From contig JAKANT010000147.1 in NCBI GenBank assembly GCA_021823635.1, forward strand, positions 1 through 5,578: DNA of 5,578 nt, written 5' to 3'. A program made the translations under genes and the position numbers. This document shows, piece by piece, positions 1 through 5,578 of this stretch. Below the pieces are notes generated by a model, which searched no databases, was not told the origin of the DNA, and saw only the letters and a list, made by a program, of their open reading frames with translations. Positions within the stretch are counted from its first letter, which is position 1. Each line of letters begins with the position of its first letter. This DNA comes from Pseudomonadota bacterium. Lineage in GTDB: Bacteria > Pseudomonadota > Gammaproteobacteria > Burkholderiales > Burkholderiaceae_F.

Positions 1-904
1 GCCGGAGCCCCGGCTCGCCGACGCGATAGCCGATGGCGCCCGCCGCGCCTTCGGGTTTGAATCGTCCCTCGCCGAAATTGAGCAACGTGTTCACCGTGCC
101 GCGATAGCCCATCTTGTGATTGAGCCCCGCGAGCGACACGTCGTTGCGTTCGCCGAGCGCGCCGTCGGCGCCGACCAGCCGGCGCGGCACGATGAAGATC
201 GAGATGCCCTTCACGCCCGGCGGCAGCGTTCCGTCCGGTTGCGGGATCTTCGCCAGCACCAGATGCACGATGTTGTCGGCGAGCTCGTGCTCGCCGGCGG
301 AAATCCACATCTTGTTGCCGAACAGGCGGTAGCGCGGCCCGAACGGCGAATCGCCGTCTGGCACGGCGCGCGTGCGGATGTCGGCGAGCGAGGAGCCGGC
401 CTGCGGTTCGGACAGGCACATCGTGCCGAAGAATCGCCCCGCCAGCTCGGGCTTGGCGAAAGCGTCGATCTGCGCGCGCGAGCCGTGCGCCAGCAACAGG
501 TTGGCGTTGCCGATCGTCAGGAACGGATACGCCGACAGCGCGATGTTGGCCGCCTTGAAGTACGCGAGGCAGGCCTTTTCGATCACCACCGGCAGCTGCA
601 TGCCGCCCAGCTCGGCGTCCTGCGAAGCGGCCATGAAGCCGGACGCAATGAAGGCATCGAGCGCGCGCCGCACCGCAGCCGGCAAATGCACGCGCTCGCC
701 GTCGAAGGTCGGCTCCTGTTCGTCGAGCAGCCGGTTGAGCGGCGCGAATTCCTTGACCGCCAACTGTTCGGCGGCATCCAGCGCGGCGTCGAAAGTCTGG
801 CGCGAGTGCTCGGCGAAGCGCTCGCACGCGGTCAGCCGCTCGACCTGCAGCCAGTCGTATAGCAGAAACGACAGCAGGCGCCGCTCGATCAGCTCGGCCG
901 CCAT
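1..904 (-). CDS. Acyl-CoA dehydrogenase, long (DmdC-like) type, N-terminal 301 residues; 3' end outside window
   Basis: This flavoprotein should catalyse the first, alpha-beta dehydrogenation step of acyl-CoA oxidation, passing electrons from FAD to ETF in the cytoplasm. Translation from the ATG at 904-902 gives 301 open residues down to base 2. Visible landmarks are a helical N-terminus (MAAELIERRLLSFLLYDWLQ), an ACAD substrate/FAD segment GTMCLSEPQAGSS (about residues 160-172), then KMWISAGEHEL (about 198-208), GVKGISIFIVPRRL, and a GYRGTVNTLLNFGEG segment near residue 270. The WISAGEHEL and GISIFIVP blocks match the roughly 600-residue subgroup that includes 3-methylmercaptopropionyl-CoA dehydrogenase (DmdC), rather than the 380-residue short-chain type. 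About half the protein is therefore missing, including the expected catalytic Glu, so substrate cannot be judged. It starts 12 bases after the hydratase/dehydrogenase stop and is probably cotranscribed. Family assignment is firm; DmdC activity is not claimed. Confidence 0.93.
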   Translation of the reverse strand, partial: MAAELIERRLLSFLLYDWLQVERLTACERFAEHSRQTFDAALDAAEQLAVKEFAPLNRLLDEQEPTFDGERVHLPAAVRRALDAFIASGFMAASQDAELGGMQLPVVIEKACLAYFKAANIALSAYPFLTIGNANLLLAHGSRAQIDAFAKPELAGRFFGTMCLSEPQAGSSLADIRTRAVPDGDSPFGPRYRLFGNKMWISAGEHELADNIVHLVLAKIPQPDGTLPPGVKGISIFIVPRRLVGADGALGERNDVSLAGLNHKMGYRGTVNTLLNFGEGRFKPEGAAGAIGYRVGEPGLR

Positions 905-906
905 TG

Positions 907-913
907 CCTCACC
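907..913 (-). promoter_or_regulatory. Ribosome binding site for the acyl-CoA dehydrogenase
   Basis: The 12-base gap after the upstream stop reads CCCGGTGAGGCA before the ATG. GGTGA matches the 3' part of the extended Shine-Dalgarno sequence and ends 4 bases before the start. It supports the ATG at 904 as the start. Confidence 0.55.
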
Positions 914-916
914 GGG

Positions 917-3019
917 TCAGCGCTGATCCAGGCGCTTGCCGCTCGCCGCGCAATCGACCAGCAGTTTTGCGGGCTGCCAAAAATCGGGCGCCGCACGCGG
1001 GTTGGAAGCGAACTCGCGCATGCGCTCGATCACCTTCGGCAGACCGATGATCGATTCGGCGTAGAACATCGGGCCACCTTTCGCGAGCGGGAAACCGTAG
1101 CCGGTCAGATACACGATGTCGATATCGCTGGCACGCAGCGCGATGCCCTCTTCCAGGATACGCGCGCCTTCGTTCACCAGCGCGTAGATGCAGCGCTCGA
1201 CGATCTCCGCATCGGAAATGGCACGCGGCATGATGCCGAGCTCGCGGCGATAGGCGTCGATCATCGCCTCGACCTCGGGATCGACCAGCGGCGTGCGGCT
1301 GCCGGGCTCGTAGCGATACCACCCCTTGCCGGTCTTCTGCCCCAAGCGACCGGCCTCGACCACGCGGTCGGCGATCGCCGGGTAATACATGTTCGGGCGC
1401 TCGACGCGCCGCCGCTTGCGAATCGCGTAGCCGATGTCGAGCCCCGCCAGGTCGCCCATAGCGAAGGGACCCATCGCCATGCCGAACGCCTGCAGCGCGC
1501 CGTCGATCTGCTGCGGGCTGGCGCCTTCCTCCAGCAGCAGCAGCGACTGCCGCCCGTACTGTTCGACCATGCGGTTGCCGATGAAGCCGTCGCACACCCC
1601 GGAGACCACCGCTACCTTTTTGATGCGCTTGGCCAGTTGCATCACGGTGGCCAGAACGTCCTTGCCGGTCTTGGCGCCGCGCACGACCTCGAGCAGCCGC
1701 ATTACGTTGGCCGGCGAGAAGAAATGCGTGCCGATCACGTCCTGCGGCCGCCTGGTCACGGCCGCGATCGCATCGACGTCCAGCGTCGAGGTGTTGGTCG
1801 CGAGGATCGCGCCTTGCTTCATCACGCGGTCGAGCGTGCGGAAGACTTCCTGCTTGACCTGCATGTCTTCGTACACCGCTTCGATCACGATGTCGGCGTC
1901 CGCCAGGTCCTCGTAGCGCAGCGTCGGTTTCAGAAGCGCGATGCGCTGCTCCACCTGCGCCAGCGTCAGCTTGCCCTTCTTCGCGCTCGCCTCCCAGTTG
2001 CGGCGGCAGGTGGCCAGACCGCGGTCGAGCGCTTCCTGCTTCATCTCCAGCACGCGCACCGGGATGCCGGCATTGGCGAAGCACATCGCGATGCCGCCGC
2101 CCATGGTGCCGAAACCGACCACCGCCGCAGTCTTGATCGTGCGCGTCGGCGTGTCTTCCGGAACGTCCGGAATCTTGGCGGCGGCGCGCTCGGCGAAGAA
2201 CGCATGCCGCAGCGCTTTCGATTCGGTACCGTTCAGCAACTCGATGAACAGGCTGCGCTCCAGCTGCATGCCCTCGGCGAAGGGCCTCAGCACCGCTGCT
2301 TCGACCGCGTCCACGCACTTCAGCGGCGCGGTCAGCCCTTTGGCCTGCGCCGCCACCCGCTTGCGCGCGTCAGCGAAGAAAGCGGCGGCGTCGACGCCCG
2401 GCGGCAGATCGACGGTCTTGTCGCGCAGACGCGGATGGCGGCTGCGCTCGGCCACTTCGTGCGCGAAGTCGATCACGCCCTGAAACGTCGTATTCGGCAC
2501 GATGCGCTCGACCAGACCGTACTTCAAGGCCTCTTCGGCACCGATCGGGTCGCCGGTCGTGATCATCTGCAGCGCCTTCTCGACGCCGATCGCGCGCGGC
2601 AGCCGCTGCGTGCCGCCGGCCCCCGGCAGCAGGCCGAGCTTGACTTCGGGCAGGCCGAGGCTGGCGTTTTCGGTCGCGATTCGATACTGGCAGCCGAGCG
2701 CCAGTTCGAGGCCGCCGCCCATGCATACGCCATTGATGGCGGCGATCACCGGTTTGGCGCTGGCTTCCACCGCGTCGATGACCTGCAGCAGGCTCGGCTC
2801 GGCCAACATCGCCGGCGTGTTGAACTCGCGGATGTCGGCGCCGCCCGAGAACACCTTGTCGGTGCCGGTGATGACGATCGCGCGCACCTTGGCGCTGGCG
2901 TTGGCACGCTTGAGCCCATCGACCACGCCCTTGCGCGAAGCGTGGTTCAGGCCGTTGACCGGCGGATTGTCGAGTTGGATCACAGCGATGTCGCCGCGAA
3001 CCTCGTAATGCGTGGTCAT
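917..3019 (-). CDS. Bifunctional enoyl-CoA hydratase / 3-hydroxyacyl-CoA dehydrogenase (FadB/FadJ-like)
   Basis: This 700-residue cytoplasmic enzyme should hydrate trans-2-enoyl-CoA and oxidise the resulting 3-hydroxyacyl-CoA with NAD+. Residues 1 to about 190 form a crotonase domain: oxyanion-hole segment FSGGADI (57-63), GGGLELAL with Glu105, and GLPEVKLGLLPGAGGTQRLP with Glu125, so both catalytic glutamates of the hydratase are present. A linker leads to a Rossmann domain starting at AAVVGFGTMGGGIA (298-311). The dehydrogenase residues are Ser411 (NTST), His432 and Glu444 (HFFSPANVMRLLE), and Asn482 (GFIGNRM). Two C-terminal helical dehydrogenase domains follow (about 480-580 and 605-690). 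Length fits E. coli FadB (729) and FadJ (714). An in-frame ATG at 3046 exists but lies inside livF; the ATG at 3019 follows a good ribosome binding site and gives the normal N-terminus. No thiolase lies in the window. FadB versus FadJ cannot be decided, so no symbol is given. Confidence 0.96.
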   Translation of the reverse strand: MTTHYEVRGDIAVIQLDNPPVNGLNHASRKGVVDGLKRANASAKVRAIVITGTDKVFSGGADIREFNTPAMLAEPSLLQVIDAVEASAKPVIAAINGVCMGGGLELALGCQYRIATENASLGLPEVKLGLLPGAGGTQRLPRAIGVEKALQMITTGDPIGAEEALKYGLVERIVPNTTFQGVIDFAHEVAERSRHPRLRDKTVDLPPGVDAAAFFADARKRVAAQAKGLTAPLKCVDAVEAAVLRPFAEGMQLERSLFIELLNGTESKALRHAFFAERAAAKIPDVPEDTPTRTIKTAAVVGFGTMGGGIAMCFANAGIPVRVLEMKQEALDRGLATCRRNWEASAKKGKLTLAQVEQRIALLKPTLRYEDLADADIVIEAVYEDMQVKQEVFRTLDRVMKQGAILATNTSTLDVDAIAAVTRRPQDVIGTHFFSPANVMRLLEVVRGAKTGKDVLATVMQLAKRIKKVAVVSGVCDGFIGNRMVEQYGRQSLLLLEEGASPQQIDGALQAFGMAMGPFAMGDLAGLDIGYAIRKRRRVERPNMYYPAIADRVVEAGRLGQKTGKGWYRYEPGSRTPLVDPEVEAMIDAYRRELGIMPRAISDAEIVERCIYALVNEGARILEEGIALRASDIDIVYLTGYGFPLAKGGPMFYAESIIGLPKVIERMREFASNPRAAPDFWQPAKLLVDCAASGKRLDQR

Positions 3020-3021
3020 TG

Positions 3022-3030
3022 CCTCTCTCC
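3022..3030 (-). promoter_or_regulatory. Ribosome binding site deciding the hydratase/dehydrogenase start
   Basis: GGAGAGAGG sits directly after the livF TAG stop. Its GGAGA part is 6 bases upstream of the ATG at 3019. It favours this start over the in-frame ATG at 3046, which has livF coding sequence around it. Confidence 0.7.
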
Positions 3031-3723
3031 CTAAACCTCGAGCCATTCCTGGCGGATCGTCTTGTTGTTGCGCAAATCGTCCGGCGTGCCTTCGAACACC
3101 ATGTGCCCGTGGCCCATCACGTAGACGCGCTGCGAGATCTCCAGCGCGATCGTCAGCTTCTGCTCGATCAGCAGGATCGACGTGCCGCGTTCCTTCAGCT
3201 CGCGCAGGAAGCCGGCCACCTGTTCGACGATCATCGGCGCCAGGCCCTCGGTCGGCTCGTCGATGATCACCAACTCCGGGTTGCCCATCATCGTACGCGC
3301 CAGCGTCAGCATCTGCTGTTCGCCGCCCGACAGCACGCCGGCCTGCGTATGGCGCCGCTCATTCAGCCGCGGAAACAGCCGGTACATGTCGTCGTAGGTC
3401 CAGCCGCGCGGCGACCGTCCCTTCAGGCCGAGCGTGAGGTTTTCCTCGACCGTCAGCCCGGGGAAGATGTCGCGGTTTTCCGGCACGTAGCCGATACCCA
3501 GGTGCGCGATTCGGTAGGTCGGCAGCCGGGTCAGGTCGTGCCCCTTGAACTCGACGCGCCCGGTGCACTGCACGAGGCCAATGATCGCCTTCGCCGTCGT
3601 CGAGCGTCCCACGCCGTTACGGCCCAGCAGACTGACGATCTCGCCCTGCCGCACGTCCAGATCGACGCCGTGCAACACGTGGCTCTTGCCGTAATAGGCC
3701 TGCAAGTTGCGGACGGTCAGCAT
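3031..3723 (-). CDS. livF: HAAT-family ABC transporter ATP-binding protein LivF, with Walker A Lys replaced by Arg
   Basis: This is one of the two cytoplasmic ATPases of a branched-chain amino acid-type (HAAT) importer, 230 residues, about the usual LivF length. Visible motifs are the A-loop tyrosine region (LQAYYGKSHVLHG, 7-19), Walker A GRNGVGRST (34-42), YVPENRDIFPGLTVEENL (79-96), a perfect signature LSGGEQQ (131-137), Walker B LVIIDEP (151-157) and LLIEQK at the H-loop position (184-189). The EQ in place of a histidine motif, and the GLAP after Walker B, are typical of LivF rather than LivG. The oddity is Arg40 (codon CGC, 3604-3606) where Walker A normally has the phosphate-binding Lys. 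The start ATG at 3723 gives the family N-terminus MLTVRNLQ and lies 7 bases after livG; an in-frame ATG at 3744 adds seven unlikely residues and has no ribosome binding site. Substrate is unknown; the downstream beta-oxidation genes argue for a carboxylic acid. Confidence 0.96.
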   Translation of the reverse strand: MLTVRNLQAYYGKSHVLHGVDLDVRQGEIVSLLGRNGVGRSTTAKAIIGLVQCTGRVEFKGHDLTRLPTYRIAHLGIGYVPENRDIFPGLTVEENLTLGLKGRSPRGWTYDDMYRLFPRLNERRHTQAGVLSGGEQQMLTLARTMMGNPELVIIDEPTEGLAPMIVEQVAGFLRELKERGTSILLIEQKLTIALEISQRVYVMGHGHMVFEGTPDDLRNNKTIRQEWLEV

Positions 3724-3729
3724 CGTCGT

Positions 3730-3740
3730 CTCACGCCTCC
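3730..3740 (-). promoter_or_regulatory. Probable ribosome binding region for livF, overlapping the livG stop
   Basis: GGAGG (3740-3736) lies in the last livG codons, 12 bases before the ATG at 3723, which is a rather long spacing. A weaker GTGAG (3734-3730) lies 6 bases from the start. Either would support 3723 rather than 3744. Initiation may rely on ribosomes finishing livG. Confidence 0.4.
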
Positions 3741-4483
3741 GCATGCTGGCCGAGGTAGGCCTCCTTGACGCGCCGGTCGGCGCGGATCTGCGCCGGCGGC
3801 CCCGAGGCGATCACCTCGCCGTAGACGACCACCGAGATGGTGTCGGCCAGCCCGAACACGACGCTCATGTCGTGTTCGACCATCAGCAGCGTCCGGCCCT
3901 GTGTCACTTCGCGGATCAACTCGACCGCGTGCGCGGTCTCGCTGCGGCTCATGCCGGAGGTCGGCTCGTCGAGCAGGATCACGCTCGCACCGCCGGCGAT
4001 CGTGATGCCGATCTCCAGCGCGCGCTGCTCCGCATAAGTCAGCAGACCGGCGGCCACGTTGCGGCGGCGCTTAAGCCCGATGCGTTCCAGCACCTCCTCG
4101 GCGCGCTCGCGCGCATCGACCAGCCGATTCAGGCTGCGCCAGAACGAGTACTTGTAACCGAGCGACCACAGCACCGCGCACCGCAGGTTCTCGAATACCG
4201 ACAGCCGGTGGAAGATGTTGGTGATCTGGAACGATCGCGAAAGCCCGAGACGGTTGATCTCGTATGGCTTGCGGTTCGTGATGTCGGTGCCGTTGAGCCG
4301 GATCGTTCCGCTGGAGACCGGAAAGCGGCCGCTGATCAGGTTGAAAAGCGTGGACTTGCCGGCGCCGTTCGGACCGATCACCGCGTGCCGTTCGCCCTGC
4401 GCGACGGACAGCGTGACGCCGCGGATGATCTCCGTTTTCCCGAAGCGCTTGCGCACGTCGATCAATTCGAGCGCCGCCGTCAT
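3731..4483 (-). CDS. livG: HAAT-family ABC transporter ATP-binding protein LivG, with an atypical ABC signature
   Basis: This is the second cytoplasmic ATPase of the HAAT importer, 250 residues, normal for LivG. Motifs in order are A-loop Phe14 (VRKRFGK), consensus Walker A GPNGAGKST (37-45), Q-loop Gln86 in SRSFQITNIFHRLSVFENL, signature LTYAEQ (148-153), Walker B VILLDEP (168-174) with catalytic Glu173, and H-loop His204 in MVEHDM. The MVEHDM motif and SRSFQ are typical of LivG. The signature departs from the usual LivG LSYGQ/EQ: Ser is Thr149 and the second Gly position is Ala151. The C-terminus YLGQHAEA is family-like. The ATG at 4483 overlaps the livM stop as TGATG, which indicates translational coupling. 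The same frame stays open far upstream inside livM, but nothing there resembles an ABC protein, and the MTAALELIDV N-terminus is the expected one. Confidence 0.96.
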   Translation of the reverse strand: MTAALELIDVRKRFGKTEIIRGVTLSVAQGERHAVIGPNGAGKSTLFNLISGRFPVSSGTIRLNGTDITNRKPYEINRLGLSRSFQITNIFHRLSVFENLRCAVLWSLGYKYSFWRSLNRLVDARERAEEVLERIGLKRRRNVAAGLLTYAEQRALEIGITIAGGASVILLDEPTSGMSRSETAHAVELIREVTQGRTLLMVEHDMSVVFGLADTISVVVYGEVIASGPPAQIRADRRVKEAYLGQHAEA

Positions 4484-5578
4484 CACACGCTCTCCGGGTT
4501 GGCGCGCAGGTAGTCCTCGATTTCCTCCTGAATCTTGTCCCACTCGCGCTTGAATTGCCGCCGCATGTACTCGAACGCCGCCGCCCCGCCGGCCAGCAGC
4601 GCGGCCATGAAGACCCAGGCTTCGCTCGTCGCCGTGTTGAACGGAAAGCCGAACACCTTGACCGTAGGTCCGAGCGCCGACTCCAGCGTCAGGTGGTAGG
4701 TCATCTCGATCAGCAACACCACGCCGGCCAGCAGCGTCAGGCCCGACAGAATCAGGCCGACGTACGGATCGCGCAGCCGTTTGAACTTGCCGAACTTCAT
4801 CACGCGTAGGTTCATCAGGATGATGCTCGACAGCCCCCCGGGTGCATACATCACCAGCAGCACAAAGAACACGCCGAGATAAAACTGCCAGGCCTTGGTC
4901 CACTCGCCCAGCGCGATCGCGAATAGGACGAAGACGACGGCGCCGATGATCGGGCCGAAGAAGAACAGCATGCCGCCGATGAACGCCGCCAGCAGCACGC
5001 CGCCGGAGCGAATCGCGCTGACGTTTTCGGCCGTGACGATCTCGAAGTTGATCGCCGACAAACCGCCCGAGATGCCGGCGAAGAACGAAGACAGGATCAG
5101 CACCAGCCAGCGCACGCGCTGCGTGTTGTAGCCGATGAACTCGACCCGCTCCGGATTGTCGCGCACGGCGTTGGCGATGCGCCCGAGCGGTGTCTGCGTC
5201 CACGCGTACATTGCCACCATCGAGACGAAGCACCAGAACGCGATCAAGTAATACACGTGGATGTCGCGGCCGAAGTTGAGCCCCGGGATACCGAGGAAAT
5301 CGCCGCCCGCGGTGCGGTTGCCGCTGATGCCGCCTTCGCCGCCGAAGAAGCCCGGAAACATCAGCGAGCAGGCAAACACCATTTCGCCGATGCCGAGCGT
5401 GATCATCGCGAACGGCGTACCGGCCTTCTGCGTCGTCGGATAGCCGAAGATCACGCCGAAGATCATGCCGAACACGCCGCCCACCAGCGGCAGCAGCGAC
5501 ACCGGGAACACCAGATGGCCGGCATCGATCCAGTTCAACGCATGGATCGCGAAGTAAGCGCCGAGGCCCGAGTACACC
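4483..5578 (-). CDS. livM: HAAT-family ABC transporter permease LivM, C-terminal 364 residues; 5' end outside window
   Basis: This is an inner-membrane permease of the branched-chain amino acid-type importer, expected to pair with a LivH permease that is not in the window. The visible part opens at YSGLGAYFAIHALNW, corresponding to the early GxGAY region of LivM, so only a modest N-terminal piece is missing; the GTG at 5577 is probably an internal Val. (Numbering counts that codon as 1.) Hydrophobic spans lie near 22-45, 52-76, 108-125, 155-176, 193-222 and 230-245. The ATPase-contact loop TPLGRIANAVRDNPERVEFIG (129-149) is clear, as is SGGVLLAAFIGG (191-202). After the usual end of the core (MYAPGGL, 243-249) about 110 further residues follow. 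They contain two more hydrophobic spans (272-292 and about 319-336) and a charged helix EYMRRQFKREWDKIQEEIED (336-355). The stop overlaps livG. Confidence 0.95.
   Translation of the reverse strand, partial: VYSGLGAYFAIHALNWIDAGHLVFPVSLLPLVGGVFGMIFGVIFGYPTTQKAGTPFAMITLGIGEMVFACSLMFPGFFGGEGGISGNRTAGGDFLGIPGLNFGRDIHVYYLIAFWCFVSMVAMYAWTQTPLGRIANAVRDNPERVEFIGYNTQRVRWLVLILSSFFAGISGGLSAINFEIVTAENVSAIRSGGVLLAAFIGGMLFFFGPIIGAVVFVLFAIALGEWTKAWQFYLGVFFVLLVMYAPGGLSSIILMNLRVMKFGKFKRLRDPYVGLILSGLTLLAGVVLLIEMTYHLTLESALGPTVKVFGFPFNTATSEAWVFMAALLAGGAAAFEYMRRQFKREWDKIQEEIEDYLRANPESV
4491..4495 (-). promoter_or_regulatory. Ribosome binding site for livG, inside the end of livM
   Basis: GGAGA ends 7 bases before the livG ATG at 4483, an ideal spacing. 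It lies in the last livM codons and fixes the livG start within a very long open frame. Confidence 0.65.

Larger units (their letters stand above)
1..5578 (-). other. Transcription unit: HAAT transporter genes followed by beta-oxidation genes (both ends outside window)
   Basis: Five same-strand genes are separated by -1, 7, 11 and 12 bases, each with its own ribosome binding site. There is no room between them for a promoter or a factor-independent terminator hairpin. They are therefore very probably one operon segment in the order livM, livG, livF, hydratase/dehydrogenase, acyl-CoA dehydrogenase. The promoter lies to the right of 5578 and the end to the left of base 1. No operator or regulator gene is visible. 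There is no stretch of 300 bases without a gene. Confidence 0.85.

Noticed and set aside
116..926. Two overlapping plus-strand open frames (116-862 and 372-926) over the acyl-CoA dehydrogenase.
   Set aside because: Both are low-complexity shadows opposite a clear acyl-CoA dehydrogenase and have no recognisable motif.
909..2318. A 469-codon open frame on the minus strand, in another frame of the hydratase/dehydrogenase gene.
   Set aside because: It is low-complexity Arg/Gly/Ala-rich translation caused by GC-rich codons. The real frame covers the same bases with clear NAD-binding and catalytic motifs.
3020..3030. A possible promoter or terminator between livF and the beta-oxidation gene, separating two transcription units.
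   Set aside because: The gap is 11 bases and is filled by a ribosome binding site. There is no hairpin with a T-run on either side. A promoter inside the livF coding sequence cannot be excluded by eye.
1637..3034. A 465-codon open frame on the plus strand, antisense to the hydratase/dehydrogenase gene.
   Set aside because: The translation is rich in Arg, His, Gln and Ala with no recognisable domain. It is the frame expected opposite a GC-rich gene, and the minus-strand protein has intact catalytic motifs throughout.
3020..3046. A longer hydratase/dehydrogenase starting at the ATG at 3046.
   Set aside because: It would read through the end of livF and bypass the strong GGAGAGAGG site. The ATG at 3019 gives the normal crotonase N-terminus.
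3724..3744. A longer LivF starting at the ATG at 3744.
   Set aside because: It adds MRRRETT, which is not a LivF N-terminus, overlaps livG, and has no Shine-Dalgarno sequence. The ATG at 3723 gives the family-typical MLTVRNLQAYYG.
3019..4513. Plus-strand open frames opposite livF and livG (3019-3768 and 3707-4513).
   Set aside because: They are His/Arg/Gln-rich antisense shadows without domains. The opposite strand encodes complete ABC ATPases.
4484..5233. The livG frame stays open for 250 codons upstream, which could suggest an N-terminal fusion to LivG.
   Set aside because: The upstream translation is Arg-rich and unlike any ABC protein, and livM occupies the same bases with a convincing membrane protein. 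The ATG at 4483 has its own ribosome binding site.

Overview
The window is a compact, GC-rich (roughly 60-65% by eye) bacterial segment in which all five genes are on the minus strand and lie head to tail. There is no intergenic gap longer than 12 bases. The GC content, codon choice and close resemblance of the proteins to forms I remember from Burkholderiales suggest a betaproteobacterium. That placement is inference, since no rRNA or marker gene is present.

Read in the direction of transcription (right to left), the first gene is the 3' part of livM (4483-5578, entering from outside the window), a permease of the HAAT (branched-chain amino acid type) ABC transporter family. Its stop overlaps the start of livG (3731-4483) as TGATG. 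livF (3031-3723), the second ATPase, follows after 7 bases. After 11 bases comes a 700-residue bifunctional enoyl-CoA hydratase/3-hydroxyacyl-CoA dehydrogenase (917-3019). After 12 bases comes the N-terminal half of a long acyl-CoA dehydrogenase (1-904), which runs off the left edge. No promoter or terminator is visible, so the window is the middle of a longer transcription unit. The second permease (livH) and the binding protein are not here.

The genes plausibly work together. The transporter would import a carboxylic acid, an outside ligase would activate it to its CoA ester, and the acyl-CoA dehydrogenase plus the bifunctional enzyme would carry out the first three steps of beta-oxidation. 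A thiolase is not in the window. This makes a fatty, dicarboxylic or aromatic/alicyclic acid a likelier cargo than leucine, isoleucine or valine.

I see no mobile element, CRISPR array, RNA gene or wholly unknown system. The most interesting signal is in the two ATPases. LivF has Arg in place of the Walker A Lys, Glu at the Q-loop and Gln at the H-loop position. LivG has an altered ABC signature (LTYAEQ). In a LivF/LivG heterodimer these changes all fall on the same composite ATP site, while the other site is fully consensus. This suggests an asymmetric, one-degenerate-site transporter.
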